NCBI GenBank assembly: GCA_009176605.1
Contig: SEYY01001046.1
Span: 95,001-152,500, forward strand
Source: Armadillidium nasatum
Taxonomy: Eukaryota; Arthropoda; Malacostraca; Isopoda; Armadillidiidae
Direction: 5' to 3'
Length of the DNA: 57,500 nucleotides
Below are positions 30,165-52,089 of the stretch, in pieces; within the stretch, counting starts at the first letter, position 1, and each line of letters begins with the position of its first letter. The notes beneath the pieces are model-generated. The model saw only the letters and a list, made by a program, of their open reading frames with translations, searched no databases and was not told where the DNA came from. The position numbers and the translations under genes were made by a program.

Positions 30165-32804
30165 TAAGGATGCACCGATTAATCGGTAGATAATCGGTAA
30201 TCGCCATATTACCGATTAATCGGTAATCGGCTATTCACATGATTAATCGGACGATTGCTTAAATCCTTTATCAAAACAAACCAACCTTTACAAGACTATT
30301 TTATAACTGCCAAGTTAATCATCAGATAGCTTCGACAGTAACAAATAACAATACCAATATAATTCCCAAATTGTTTGTCATTTTGTGCCTGGCTGCTTTA
30401 TGGCTTTTGCCTTTTTTTTTTTTTTTTACTTTATTAAGAAATCATTCATAAATTATGATACATTAACATATTACAATTGATTCATTATTAATACAAATAC
30501 TACAAATACATACATACAAATTGCATAAAAATACTACTAAATTTTGGCAGTTTTCCATGTTTTCTGTTTATACTGTTGCCTCTTCAATTCATGTTGTCTT
30601 CTATCTAAGCTCTCAAGCTCATCAGTATTTAAAGTTCAATACTCTAAAGTTATAATGCAGAAACATAAGAGTTTCCCCATTTTCAGGACACAGCCTTTTC
30701 CTTGTAGGTTCATAGTACTAAAAAGTCTTTCACTCTCAACAGATGATGGTGGTGCGCTTAGATATTTTGAAGCCAAATTGCTCAATATTGGTAAAGTCTC
30801 CTGTGTCTTTTTTCCACCAAAGTAATGGGTCTTCGCTTCTTTGAAGTATTGGTAGAGTTAAATATTGATCCAGTTCCTTTGCGCATCTACGAGTAACAGA
30901 TTTACTCCTCTTGAGTTTGGGTTGCACATCTGTTGTACTTGCAACGTCTAAGTCTGAATTTATTTTCATAGGCTTATTTGACTCAAAATCATCTAACAGT
31001 TTTGAAAGGGAAACAGTTTTAGGTACACTTTCATAAGTTTCATTATCTTGATCATCATTAGAAGAGCTGTCTCCTGTTTGACTATCAATAGAATTTATCT
31101 CAGATTGATGTTCTACAATATCCATAACCAATTTCTTAATAGTGTCTTCTTTAATGTCATCCTTTTGAAATTTCAATTTAAATCTGGGATCGAGAAAAGT
31201 AGCCAAGCACAGAAATTTTTCATTTATGTATGATGCAAATCTTTTTTCAGTTGATGCACTGAATTCTTCAACAGTTGAAATAATTCCACTAAATTCACCA
31301 GTATGTTTGGTAGCTTTTTAATAGAAATAATCTGAGAGCTATATATTGTGTTACTTGATTCTTTGCTGATGTCTTCAAATGGACTTAATAACTGGACAAC
31401 TTTTTTAACAATTGTCCATTGGTAACTTGATAAAGTTGGAATGTCATTGTCAACAGCATACATTATAAGAGCTTTTAGCTGTTCTAAATTTATTTTCAAC
31501 ATATTATATGTTGAATTCCAGCGAGTAGACACATCTTGAATCAGTTTATGTTTGTCCTTTTAAGCTGCTCCTGGAATTCAGTTAATTTGCTAATCGCTAA
31601 TGAAGAATGATTAAAGTGTGATACTATTTTTCTGCTATTTGCAATTATATTGCTCACAGCCTTTTGCGAAAATATTGAATCATTTACTGAAAGTTGCAAT
31701 GTGCGTATGAAACATGATAGTGACTGTACACCACACTTCCTCATACCACCAACCATATTTGCGGCGGAAACTCGTAGTACAAGAAAAATTTTGTTGGAGA
31801 TCTTATACTCATTCAGAACAATGTGTAGTTGTTCACTTATTATTTCAGCTGTATGTGAACCAGGGAAAGGAACAACTCTAAGCACAGCTCTACATTGTTC
31901 AAACTCATCTGAAAGCCAATGGCATGTCACACTCAGAAATGGAGCATTATTTGTTGAAGCTGTCCAAATGTCTGTGGTTAAAGAAAGACTGCTAATTTCA
32001 TCGAGCAATATCTGAATTTTTGCTTTTACTTTCATAAATATATCAGGGATTATTTTGTCTGTGAAATATTTTCTTGATGGAATTCTGTAATTAGGACAAG
32101 AGTTTTGCAATAAGCCTTTGGAATCCAATGTCAGATGTTAAAGAATATGGCTGAATATCAACAGCTATCATGTCTCCTATCAAATAATGCATCTCTTGGG
32201 ACTTGTGATCGTTAATATTCCAAATTTTACTCTTTACTAAAACTGATTGTATAGTTGGTTGAACTGGAGGCTCATAGTTGCTGCACCTTGCTTCTGAAGT
32301 ATTTGGCTGTGACCAATCATATTGCCTTTTCAGCTTATCCGTTTCAGCTTTTGCTTCATCTGATTGAATTTCTTAATGTGGTTCAACATATTTGTCATTG
32401 TAGAACTCTTTTCAGATTTGCCACCTCTTGATATGGTGGCTTTACATAATTTAAAAATACATTTACTGTTTATCCTTAGGATGAACATCAAAATACTTCC
32501 AACAATAACTGGTTGACATACTGCTTTCATTATAAAGTGTAATTAATTTAATTATTTATATCTCTATAATCGAGATTCTAGAATCTAGAGTTATCTTTAA
32601 AATTTTAAATGTTTATTTTTTTATATATCTGAAAAGTAAGCAATAAAAATGATTTACATTAATAATGAAAACATGCATAGTTATTAGTAATAAATAATAA
32701 TGTTGATAACTGCTTTTTCTCAGTATTAATTTAAATTATTAGGTGTAATTGATGAAAGGCCGATTAATCGGTAATCGGCCACTTGGCTTATCGGTGTACC
32801 CTTA
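30165..32804 (-). mobile_element. hAT transposon, 2640 bp, nearly full length, with 8-bp target duplication
   Basis: Termini TAAGGATGCACCGAT and, reversed, TAAGGGTACACCGAT (13 of 15). Perfect 8-bp duplication CGTCTGAT at 30157-30164 and 32805-32812. Subterminal GATTAATCGGTAATCGG repeats occur at both ends. Between them lies a complete-length but frame-broken transposase on the minus strand. The small number of lesions suggests a moderately old insertion. Confidence 0.95.
30690..32530 (-). pseudogene. Inactive hAT transposase (BED finger to hATC domain)
   Basis: In order: a degraded BED finger (LCKATISRGGKSEKS..LNHIKKFN, last His lost), DIQPYSLTSDIGFQRLI, IPSRKYFTDKIIP, the first catalytic Asp in LTTDIWTA, a block GMRKCGVQSLSCF then TLQLSVNDS, STRWNSTYNML, ATFLDPRFK, and a C-terminal ELDQYL...EDPLLWWK with SSVESERLFSTMN. 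At least three frameshifts (near 32100, 31545 and 30770) separate these. The second catalytic site, normally D-N-A-A-N-M, reads VSAANM, and the nearby Cys-x-x-His is CFIR, so catalysis would be lost even without the shifts. Confidence 0.92.
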
Positions 32805-32812
32805 CGTCTGAT

Positions 32813-33128
32813 TAACATCCCTTTCAGGACACCAGTCAAGCTTAAACCTAGGATCTATTACACTTGTGAATTTAATTTCTTTATATTTTAAACCTCAAAT
32901 GATTAAAAACTTTCTTTTCTTATCATTAAGAATATTTCAGTTATGTGTTCCATTAAGACTAGTACTTTGATTTCTAAAAGCACATCTGGGGTTGAGAGCA
33001 AGTGGGACACCCTATTATTTAAAAACTTTAATTTTAAAAATTTCAAAATGTGAGAATATGGACAGATATACAAATTTCTAGTACTTTAAATTTAGAGCTC
33101 TTATATGTGATGCAGAAATATCTCCTTT
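32813..33128. other. No gene seen
   Basis: Unassigned; 33036-33100 resembles 28011-28075 (GAGAAYATG, CTAGTACTTTAAATTTA), probably an undefined shared repeat. Confidence 0.4.
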
Positions 33129-33247
33129 CATTTTTTTTTTTTTCCTACCAAAAAGTTCACATCTCACAGGCATTACCCTATTCTAGGGGATTGAACCAGC
33201 ACCCTAAAGCACATGATTCAATCACTTTACTGTTTGCGCCACAGTAG
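33129..33247 (-). mobile_element. tRNA-derived SINE, minus strand
   Basis: Minus strand begins GTGGCGCAAACAGT (A-box-like TGGCGCAAAC) and carries GGTTCAATCCC (B box) at 33197-33187. The spacing is that of a tRNA-derived RNA polymerase III promoter. The unit ends in a 12-base A run at about 33140-33129. No acceptor-stem folding or intact tRNA, so not a tRNA gene. Confidence 0.7.
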
Positions 33248-33372
33248 ACAGCAAGTAGTAATTTGTCTCGAGAATAATTAGATCCTGTTAGGGTGAAACA
33301 GAGACATTTCCAGATCAATATATGAAATTTAATCTGCATATAATTGTCAATGACAATGATGATTAATCGTCC

Positions 33373-33486
<114 letters not shown>

Positions 33487-33544
33487 TTAAAAGCATTTGC
33501 CTTAAAAAAAAATTTTCCTTTATATAATAAATTTTATATTTTCT

Positions 33545-33873
33545 TACATATTTTGCAATTTTTTATAAAAAAAACATATGACTGATATTTACTTTTATAC
33601 ATAAAATTTTATAAAATTTAAAAAAAAAATAATTTACATATTATAAATGCTCTTTAAAAATTTTTTTCAAGTGCATATTTTCAAATATTTACTGAAAGCA
33701 TTCAAGAAATATACATATTTTGCAATTTTTTTTATAAAAAAATATGACTGATATTTACTTTTATACATAAAATTTTATAAATTTAAAAAAAAAAATAATT
33801 TACATATAAATACTCTTAAAAATTTTTTTCAAGTGCATATTTTCAAATATTTACTGAAAGCATTCAAGAAATT
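33545..33873. repeat. Two-copy tandem duplication, unit about 167 bp
   Basis: 33545-33711 and 33712-33873 match nearly base for base (TACATATTTTGCAATTTTTT ... ACTGAAAGCATTCAAGAAAT). They differ mainly in homopolymer lengths and a small deletion. Confidence 0.92.
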
Positions 33874-34078
33874 TTTTACAAATAATTATATTAAGTAATA
33901 AAGATTTTCAATCTTTTATCAAATACTGAAATTTTCGTTCCTTTTCTCCCAAACCTATTACTAAAGAGTCATACTTTCCCCTTCCCACAAGTTAATTATT
34001 ATTTATCTATTAAACTAGAATTCACTACTGTGTAGCCTAAATTAATATAGTATGGTGTTACAGTTTAAACTCCTTTTA

Positions 34079-34199
<121 letters not shown>

Positions 34200-34317
34200 T
34201 TTTTTTTTTTTTTATTCTTACTAATAATAAAATTTTAAAAAAATGACAAACTTCGATCAAGGAGTAACTATATTTCTACAGAAATTAAGTTTTCTTTCAT
34301 GCAAGACTGTATTTGTT

Positions 34318-34425
34318 TAGTATCAGTAATTTTTTACCAATACCAACTTATACTGATATTGAACATCATTTTTAGTAGTATCAGTAATTTTTTACCAATA
34401 CCAATACTTATACTGATATCATAAC
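34318..34425. repeat. Diverged CGATAC-like repeat, two units
   Basis: AGTATCAGTAATTTTTTACC appears twice (from about 34319 and 34377), each followed by AATACCAA and TTATACTGATAT. It resembles the ATTTTTACCGATACC core of the MITE family with C-to-T type changes. Confidence 0.5.
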
Positions 34426-34539
34426 ATTAAATATAAAAAAAAATTTTTCCTTAATATAGGTATATCATAATAAAAATATTTTATTATTAAAAACTAGATT
34501 AACAATACTAGAAATATAAATATAAGGGACACAAATATT

Positions 34540-35535
34540 TGTTAACTAGGGGCTCTACCCCTATACCCCCAAACCTATGAATGGTGGAGAAATATTACAA
34601 TCTTATTAAAAATTATTAATATAAATATATTTTTTTTTCCCACCCATAGGTTAAAGAATAAGAGAGTTATAGGGGTAGTGCACACTATAGACAAGTGATT
34701 GAGTACCATGCATATTTGTTTTTAATATTGTTAATGTAATACTTTATTATTATTATTATTAAATATTTTTGTAATTTTAAATGACAAATATTTAATAAGT
34801 CTTCCATGTAGTGTATTCACTATAATCTTTTTATGGCATTTACTAATTTTCTGGTAATCATGCATGAGAGGAAGTAGTGTAAGAACTACAGGTAAATTAG
34901 ATAGATCTAGCACATCTCTCTATATTTTTACTATATTGAATATAAGATGAAATACATAAAAATCATAAAATTTAAATGCAGGAAAGTAAATTTCAGTATT
35001 GAAATGGTGATTATTGAATATTTATTGAAAATATAAAAACAAAATGTTGGAATACATTAAAAACCATATTTAAGAGTAGAAAACTTTATATCACTACCAC
35101 TCATGTCATGGGGTATTGGGGGTAGAATTCCCTGTAAATAAATGATTGTGTACCAAGCTTTTATATTTTCACTGCTAAATTGCAATACTATTTAATATAA
35201 ATTAAAAGTTTCTTCATATATATATATATACTAATTAATGTAATAAAAGATACAAATGCATAGCACAAGGATATTTATTTACAAAGGGGCTCTGCTTCCC
35301 ATACCATCAAACCCATGAATGGTCGTATTTACTTTTCTGTGCTTAAATATGGTGTTTTCATGCATATCAATATATTGTCTATATTTTTAATAAATATTCA
35401 ATAATCACTGACTCATGAGTGGTAGTGTAATTTACTTTTCTATATTTATATTTTGTTTACGAATTTCAATATATTTTGTCTATATTTTTAATATAGTCAA
35501 AATACAGAGATGTGCTAGATCTAAATATTACCAAA
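34540..35535. repeat. Foldback-like repeat region
   Basis: AGATCTAGCACATCTCT at about 34903-34919 is inverted as AGAGATGTGCTAGATCT near 35505-35521. The arms continue through CACTACCACTCATG (35092) against ACTCATGAGTGGTAGTG (35412). GGGGCTCT...AAACCTATGAATGGT near 34549-34583 recurs near 35286-35324. No coding frames. Confidence 0.6.
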
Positions 35536-37589
35536 CTACATACTATATCCAAAATAGTTGCAGCAAGGATATATTACAAGACTATTCACATTCTAATTCA
35601 TATTTGCTCTCAGTAATTCAGGCTAAGGTCCTAGTGATACATCATGATTATTTTTCATTTTAATTCATTTGATATCAGCAAAAATGGTAAAAATCAAATA
35701 CTAGGTCCTTATACTAATAAATATTTACCATACTGAAAGTATGAAAAAAAGACATAAAAAAAAAATGCAAGGTAATTATTTAGTTCACAATAGGAAATCA
35801 GTATTTACACTACAAAAACTACAAATACAAACAAATATGAATTGAAGACTAACCCTGTTAGACCACTTTGATAAACCAAAAATTTAAAAATATTAAAATT
35901 TTAATATTAATGGCTATAATATGCAAAGACTATGGACATTGAGTCTTGAAAGAATTTATATATAACACAAATTTAAAATTAAGGCTGATTAGGTTCCTAT
36001 CAGTTATTATATTTGTAAAATTTCAGGAAGAGCCTACAACTAAGTTAAAAAATTTCTACTATGGGACTACCATTATGGTCTAAACTGGAACAATACAGGT
36101 TATTGACCTTTTGATATAAAAGACAAAAGCAGTGAATTTTACACTAAGACAACAGGTACTTACTATCAAATTAAATGAGTTACACTTAAAGAATAATTTA
36201 ATTTACATACAATTGTTAATAAGGTATGTGCATTCGATTCAAACTGTCTAAAGCCATGGGCCTAGTTTAAGAGTAATGCGATACATTTATTTCTAAATTG
36301 AAACATTTAAAAGACTTGACTTACTCCATAAAATAGTATTATATAACTTAGGTTTTCAAATTTTAACAATGTATCTAGGATTCGAAATTTTAAATAACAA
36401 TAAAACACAAAATATGTAAGGAAAACTTATCCACCATGCGATTAAAAACCTATGCTACGCTTTTTTATGTTCCAATTTTTAGTCGGCGTTTATTAGTATT
36501 GCCAACAAAAGAAATTCGATATTTTACCATAGTTCAATTTATTTACTTAGATGAGGACAGTGAAGTATGTTAGTAATTTTTCCAAATGAATAATTTTCAT
36601 TGATAATTTTATCATAAAAAATAATAATACAGTTAAATATAGGTAAAATATTTTAAATTTAGTAGTCAATGTGAAAAATATTATCGAGTCATTTGAACAA
36701 TGATTTGGACCAGACTAGATGATCTCGCTAAAGCAAAAAGGCTTTACTTTTCAAATCGAAATTAGTTCTAGAATAAAATAAATGTTATTTACGAAATTTA
36801 TCCTAATTTGTATACTATATTATAAAAATTTTTTAAAAGCTAGAAAATAAATACAAAAGTATCAAAAATACTTGAGAACATATGATCATAAAGAAATTTT
36901 CTTTTTTCCTTTTCCATTGTAGCCACCAGAGAAATAAATTTTTCAGGCTGGTGTTTAAAATTCCTCACTTCAACATCAATTAAACTTCAGTATATGAGAC
37001 GGTTTACATAAACTTCAACTTTTTAGGCAAAAATATTTCCGTATCACTGTCATATTGTTTATATAATCAATAAATTAAATATATTTGCAAACTTTTCATG
37101 AGAATATGTGGCTTATAAACACCTGCAAGTAAACTAGTAACCTTTATTTACTTACTATTTGTTGACAGAAACACATGTGAACGGAGACAATTAAAAGCGT
37201 AGGTGACCATCAAGACTCTCCCACTCAAAGAACATAATTACCAAACAAAGAAGTATAATTACCATATCCTTTGATGTGAGATTTAAATTTCCATCACACA
37301 TAACTAACTCCATAAATACCCATGCAGCATGTAATTTGTCAAGTTAAATTCTAAATAAATAGTCAACTAGGTTAACATGCAAAATCATTTCACCAATAGC
37401 CCAAAATATAAAAAAATAAAAAATATCTCATACTTCACTAATTCCCTTGGTGATTAATTGTCATGTAATACACCACACACTCTGTCTCAGTGTCCCGGTG
37501 AGGAACATGTAAAACAAATAAAAGTAAGTAAGTAAATAGTCTCAGTGTCTTTCAATCAATTATGTATCCAATTATGTTCACCTCGCGTA
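35536..37589. other. No gene seen
   Basis: AT-rich intergenic DNA between LAMTOR4 and the Sxl-like gene; no exon, RNA or repeat could be supported. Confidence 0.45.
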
Positions 37590-37990
37590 AACCACTGAGA
37601 AAACCTTTAAATCAGGTACCTTATCAAAAGCTTTTCTTAAACCCAAATATATAATATCAGCCGATTTCCCTTTGTTGATGCAATCAGTAATATGCTCCAT
37701 AAATTACAAAAGATTTGTTTGACAAGATTTACCTTTCCTAAAACAATCTGAGAATCTACTTTCAAAATCTCATTGTCAATCAATTGTTTTTCTGTATTTT
37801 TTTCTAAAACTTTTACCACCAATGGGGCTGAACTTAATGGATAGTAATTTCCAAGAGCATTCCTTCTACCTTTCTTATGAACTGGCACAACATAAGCAAT
37901 TTTTCAGTCCTCTGACATGTCACAATAATTAAGAGCTCTAAATATTACACATAAGTCCTTTGGGAAAGAACCTATTCTCATCAGCATCAT
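37590..37990 (-). pseudogene. Decayed reverse transcriptase fragment (jockey/CR1 type)
   Basis: Minus-strand frame MPVHKKGRRNALGNYYPLS then VVKVLEKN.EKQLID matches the RT N-terminal block (PVxKKGxxxxxxNYRPIS...KxxEK). A second frame continues ITDCINKG.SADIIYL near motif A. Both flanks are lost and stops occur. Confidence 0.8.
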
Positions 37991-38073
37991 TTTAGGAAGT
38001 GAAAAATTATCTCTACCGTGCTCTCAAACCTTACATTTTTGACCTTTGACGTAAGGTATGTATGTGTTACTAA

Positions 38074-38490
38074 CGGAGGTGGGCATTCCACAATTTAAGT
38101 TCTCAATTCGCGGACTAACAACTAACAAAAAAATTGCGGAATAGCGACAGCGATAATTTGAAAAAACAGTTGAGGAATTGCAGTTAGCGTAATGCCAAAA
38201 TTTAGTCAGCTATCTAAAATTTTCAAAAACCAATAAAATTTAAGAATTTAAGAATTTTCTTGAAGTGTGGAGAAACTTCCAGATTCTTAAGCTGCCCTAA
38301 AGCGCTTTATTTCCATCTTGAGAGAAATAAATCCATTATACTCTTACGATGCGTACATTATTGTGGTATTGAATGTGAAAAAGAAAAATTTATTAATCCA
38401 ATTCAGATTTAGATATTTTTGAAAAATTGATGCGACAGACTTCTTCATATAATGGGTTTTTGAGACGTACTTTTCTTGAAATTGGAAGTT

Positions 38491-38582
<92 letters not shown>

Positions 38583-39254
38583 CACGTTGGCAATCTTGTT
38601 CGTCTGGCAGCGACACCGTGCGTTGTTGTAGTAGAAAAGGGTAAATTTTATTACATTGGAAAGTGCAGACTAAGGGAAATACATTGAACTCAGTTTCAAG
38701 GCCATTGAAGCAAGTTTAAAACTGGCAATGGTGGTATGGTTGCTTGTTTGACGATTTGGTAAAATTTTCTGTGATATCTCAGGTAAGCTACAAACAAAAA
38801 TTTAGGAAAATTAAAATTTTTGTAATTTCAAGACAATAGTAACATCAATATAAAGAAGGAGTATAAAATAACATATTAGTGTATAAAAAAATTAGTTCCG
38901 ATAAAAATAAAGTCTATCAACTTAGGTTTGAAATAGAAACATTGTTTCGTAGTTAAGAACTTCTTAACGTTTTTTATTTATTTATAGTTATTATTAAAAT
39001 GTTAATAAACACAAAGATTATAAAAATACAGTAATTACTAAAATTGTTATATTAATAAAATATATACATATATTATAAGATAATTTTATTGGATATTGTT
39101 TTTAATTACCAAGAAAGAGTTAGCGGACTGTTGCGGACTTCATTAGTGGGCAAAAAAAAAAAAAAAAATTATTTGCAGAATTGCGAATTGCTGAATGCCC
39201 AACAAAGTTTGCGGAATTGCGAACTAACAAAAAAATTGCGGGTGCCCACCTCTG
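38074..39254. mobile_element. Non-autonomous hAT element, 1181 bp, with 8-bp target duplication
   Basis: Termini CGGAGGTGGGCA and, reversed, CAGAGGTGGGCA; perfect duplication GTTACTAA at 38066-38073 and 39255-39262. Subterminal AATTGCGGA/GCGGACTAAC motifs recur at both ends (38111-38145 and about 39121-39240). No transposase. A (TA)n array is carried inside. Confidence 0.93.
38494..38577. repeat. (TA)n inside a hAT element
   Basis: About 42 units within the 38074-39254 element. Confidence 0.98.
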
Positions 39255-39262
39255 GTTACTAA

Positions 39263-40019
39263 CGTTTATTAATTCTTCATCAGAGGTAACCATTTTATCG
39301 TATATATCTTAATCATCTTTCTTTTTTATTATAATTAAGAAGTTTCAACTTTTGACTTGGAAATTGGGGCTAGAAAAGACAAAATATTACAAATTTAAAC
39401 CCAAATCCATAATTTTCATTCCATCTGCATCGTATTACAAGCAAAAGAGCAAATCTTTTTCCGAAAACTAAAAGGTCGATTTTGAGAATTTTTCTTTTTC
39501 TTTTTAAGAATAACAATGTTTCTGACATTTTTTGAGTGTCCGGTAAAAAAAATCCTTTTGTCAAAAATAACTTGAAAATTTAAAAAAATTATACAGATTC
39601 GGGTCAATTATCTAATAAAATTACTGTAGAGATTCTACATTCCATCCTCCAATTCCAACCCAACTCTGGATAATCATAGAAGAATTTATCGTTTTCATGC
39701 ATTTTTAGAAACTTTTTAATTCCATCATATAGTTGGTACATCAATTCAGACTTCATCTCTGCTTGGGCTTCGATTCAATGCTGCTATTAATTTCCTTCTT
39801 TCAAACCACTGAATTTTAATTCCTAAGGTAAAGCTTTTCAATTTATTAAGATTAATTAAACAAGAAAACTGTTTAAACTTTCCAATGCATTGTGTGGAAC
39901 TCTTCGTTAAATTGGTTTAAAAATGTAAAGGACCCATTAGATAAATAAGCAACTATGTTTTTAAATAATAATAATAATTATTTTTTGTATTAAGAGTACA
40001 AACAACATAAATAGAAGAT
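39263..40019. other. No gene seen
   Basis: Unassigned sequence downstream of LAMTOR4. Confidence 0.45.
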
Positions 40020-40025
40020 TTTATT
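40020..40025 (-). terminator. Candidate LAMTOR4 polyadenylation signal
   Basis: AATAAA on the minus strand, 110 bases downstream of the LAMTOR4 stop codon. It is plausible by spacing, but the sequence is so AT-rich that such hexamers are common. Confidence 0.4.
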
Positions 40026-40134
40026 CATTAAATATTATAAGCTTAAAGAATAACAGTATTATATAAAATATAAAAAAATAACAATTCTAAAATAAAATTA
40101 CTGATAAAATTAATGAAACATTTTTTAAACATCA

Positions 40135-49370
<9,236 letters not shown>

Positions 49371-50320
49371 CGTCTCTTACCTAGTATTTAGTTGTTATTC
49401 AAATATAAACTATAAATGTAATTTATATTAAAAAAAAATAAAAAAAAAAAGGTCGGAAAATCAAATTTGCTAAATTAAAATGCTCTTATGGTAATAAAAA
49501 TAGATTTCGAACATCATAAAGTTTGGTTTTCATCAGCAACTTTAACAATATAGGGTAAGAAATTGGGCAAGAAAGACAAGTAGAAAATATATTGATACTA
49601 AAGTAGGTCTATAAATTGTTAAATCTAACAAAGTAGTTTGACTCAATGTAACCTTGAATTAAATGGTAAATATACGTTAACAGTCAATAGGACTAACAAA
49701 CAAAAAATAAATAAAAATTAATAAAATATATTTTTGGCTTAGGTGTAGATTGTTTCTGAGTTTCGATGTTTTTTATATCAATATCCTTAACATTAAGGTA
49801 GCTGTATGTCGCGGCAACATTCTTGTATAGGTTAGGCCTCTTTTATGGCAACTTCGGTAGTTCAGGTTATGATAAGTCAAACTAAGTACGCTAGAAAAGT
49901 AAGTAATAATAATGTGTGGTTTAATAGGGCTGTAGGCCTGTCTCGCGGCAACGTTCTTGTATAGGTTAGGCCTCTTTTATGGCAGCTTCGATATTCTCGA
50001 ATATTGATATTTTATAAAAATCGAAACTCAGAAACAATCTACACCTTTACCATATTTTTTAAATATTTCAAATATCTAGCTATAAAGTTATGAAATATTG
50101 ATAATTTTTACGATGTCATTCTCTTCTTTTATTGCTATAAGGTGAATGCACATTCGTTGTAGTTGGCCTAATTATTTTATAATAGGATTTTTAACTTTAA
50201 CTATTTTTAAATTTATTTATGATTCTCTGATCCATTTTTATTATTTTTCTTCAATACATTAAATTTCTAGTTTATATTATTAATAACTATAAATACAAGG
50301 TAAGAGACGAACCATGCATA
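49371..50320. repeat. Outer inverted repeat enclosing a MITE
   Basis: ATGCATGGTACGTCTCTTAC at 49371 onward is inverted as GTAAGAGACGAACCATGCAT at 50299-50318, with similarity continuing inward through the AACTATAAAT stretch. The MITE 49742-50045 lies inside. Confidence 0.7.
49742..50045. mobile_element. MITE with perfect 26-bp terminal inverted repeats (304 bp)
   Basis: Starts GGTGTAGATTGTTTCTGAGT, with the exact reverse at 50020-50045. An inner 29-base block starting CTTGTATAGGTTAGGCCTCT occurs twice (about 49823 and 49957). Near the ends it borders TTA on the left and TTTACCATAT on the right. Non-coding. Confidence 0.92.
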
Positions 50321-50583
50321 ATGACTGAAATCACATTTCAACCCACCAAATTCTATTTGAAATATTAATATAAACAAAAGGATGAGTAACTTTTTAGCAA
50401 TTTGAAGAATTTATAATCCATTTGAATAACAGGACGTACTTTTAAAGTAAAATAATTAAACTAGCTTAAACTTTGTTACTAAGTATAATAAATATAAAAT
50501 AAGTATAATAATTTAAATATTTTTAATCTTTTAATAAGATACTATTCTTTTGAAAATATTATTATTGCAAGAACTTTTAAAGA

Positions 50584-50688
<105 letters not shown>

Positions 50689-50692
50689 TAAA

Positions 50693-51073
50693 GGTGTAGA
50701 TTGTTTCTGACTTTCGATTGTCCGAAAATATTGATAATCGAAAATATCGGAGAGCCTAACGTAAATAAACAAGAACTTTGCCGAGAATTAGAGGTCTACG
50801 GCCCTATTACACTAGACATACACACAATTATTATTACTTACTTTTCTAGCAGAACCTAATTCGACTTATCATAACCTGAACTACCGAAATTGCCGTAAAA
50901 AGAGGCCTAACCTACACAAGAATTTGCCGTAAAAGAGACCTAACGTACACAAGAACGTTTGCATGACATAGTAGCCTAGGGCTAATTATAGGTATAAAAA
51001 TATTGATTAAAATAAAATATTGACAAAAAAATATTGATATAAAAAATATCGAAAGTCTGAAACAATCTACACC
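50693..51073. mobile_element. Second copy of the GGTGTAG MITE, inverted (381 bp)
   Basis: Terminal repeats match at 25 of 26 bases. The flank ATATGGTAAA at its left equals, in reverse, the right flank of the copy at 49742-50045, so it lies in opposite orientation and those bases belong to the element. Diverged interior with GAGGCCTAACCTACACAAGA blocks. (TA)n on both sides. Confidence 0.9.
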
Positions 51074-51076
51074 TAA

Positions 51077-51852
<776 letters not shown>

Positions 51853-52089
51853 TAACGTACATATATCACAGACTGTATATATAAATATATTATATATTTT
51901 CATACTATGCTATTATATCCAAAAGTATCAATTTCCATTTCTGACCCTGGTAATTGTGGATGCGTTCATGGTCTATAAAATCAAGCGTGACGTCACACTT
52001 AAGCCAAGTACAGCGAAAATATTTTGCAGAATCTTGAATCTTGAACACTTTGCTGTCACAAGTGTCAGTTGATCCATAGTATGTGGTTG

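Noticed and set aside
31650..32015. Plus-strand 121-codon frame within the hAT element
   Set aside because: Antisense of the transposase catalytic region.
33187..33247. Possible tRNA gene
   Set aside because: A and B boxes are present, but no acceptor stem or anticodon arm folds; it fits a tRNA-derived SINE.
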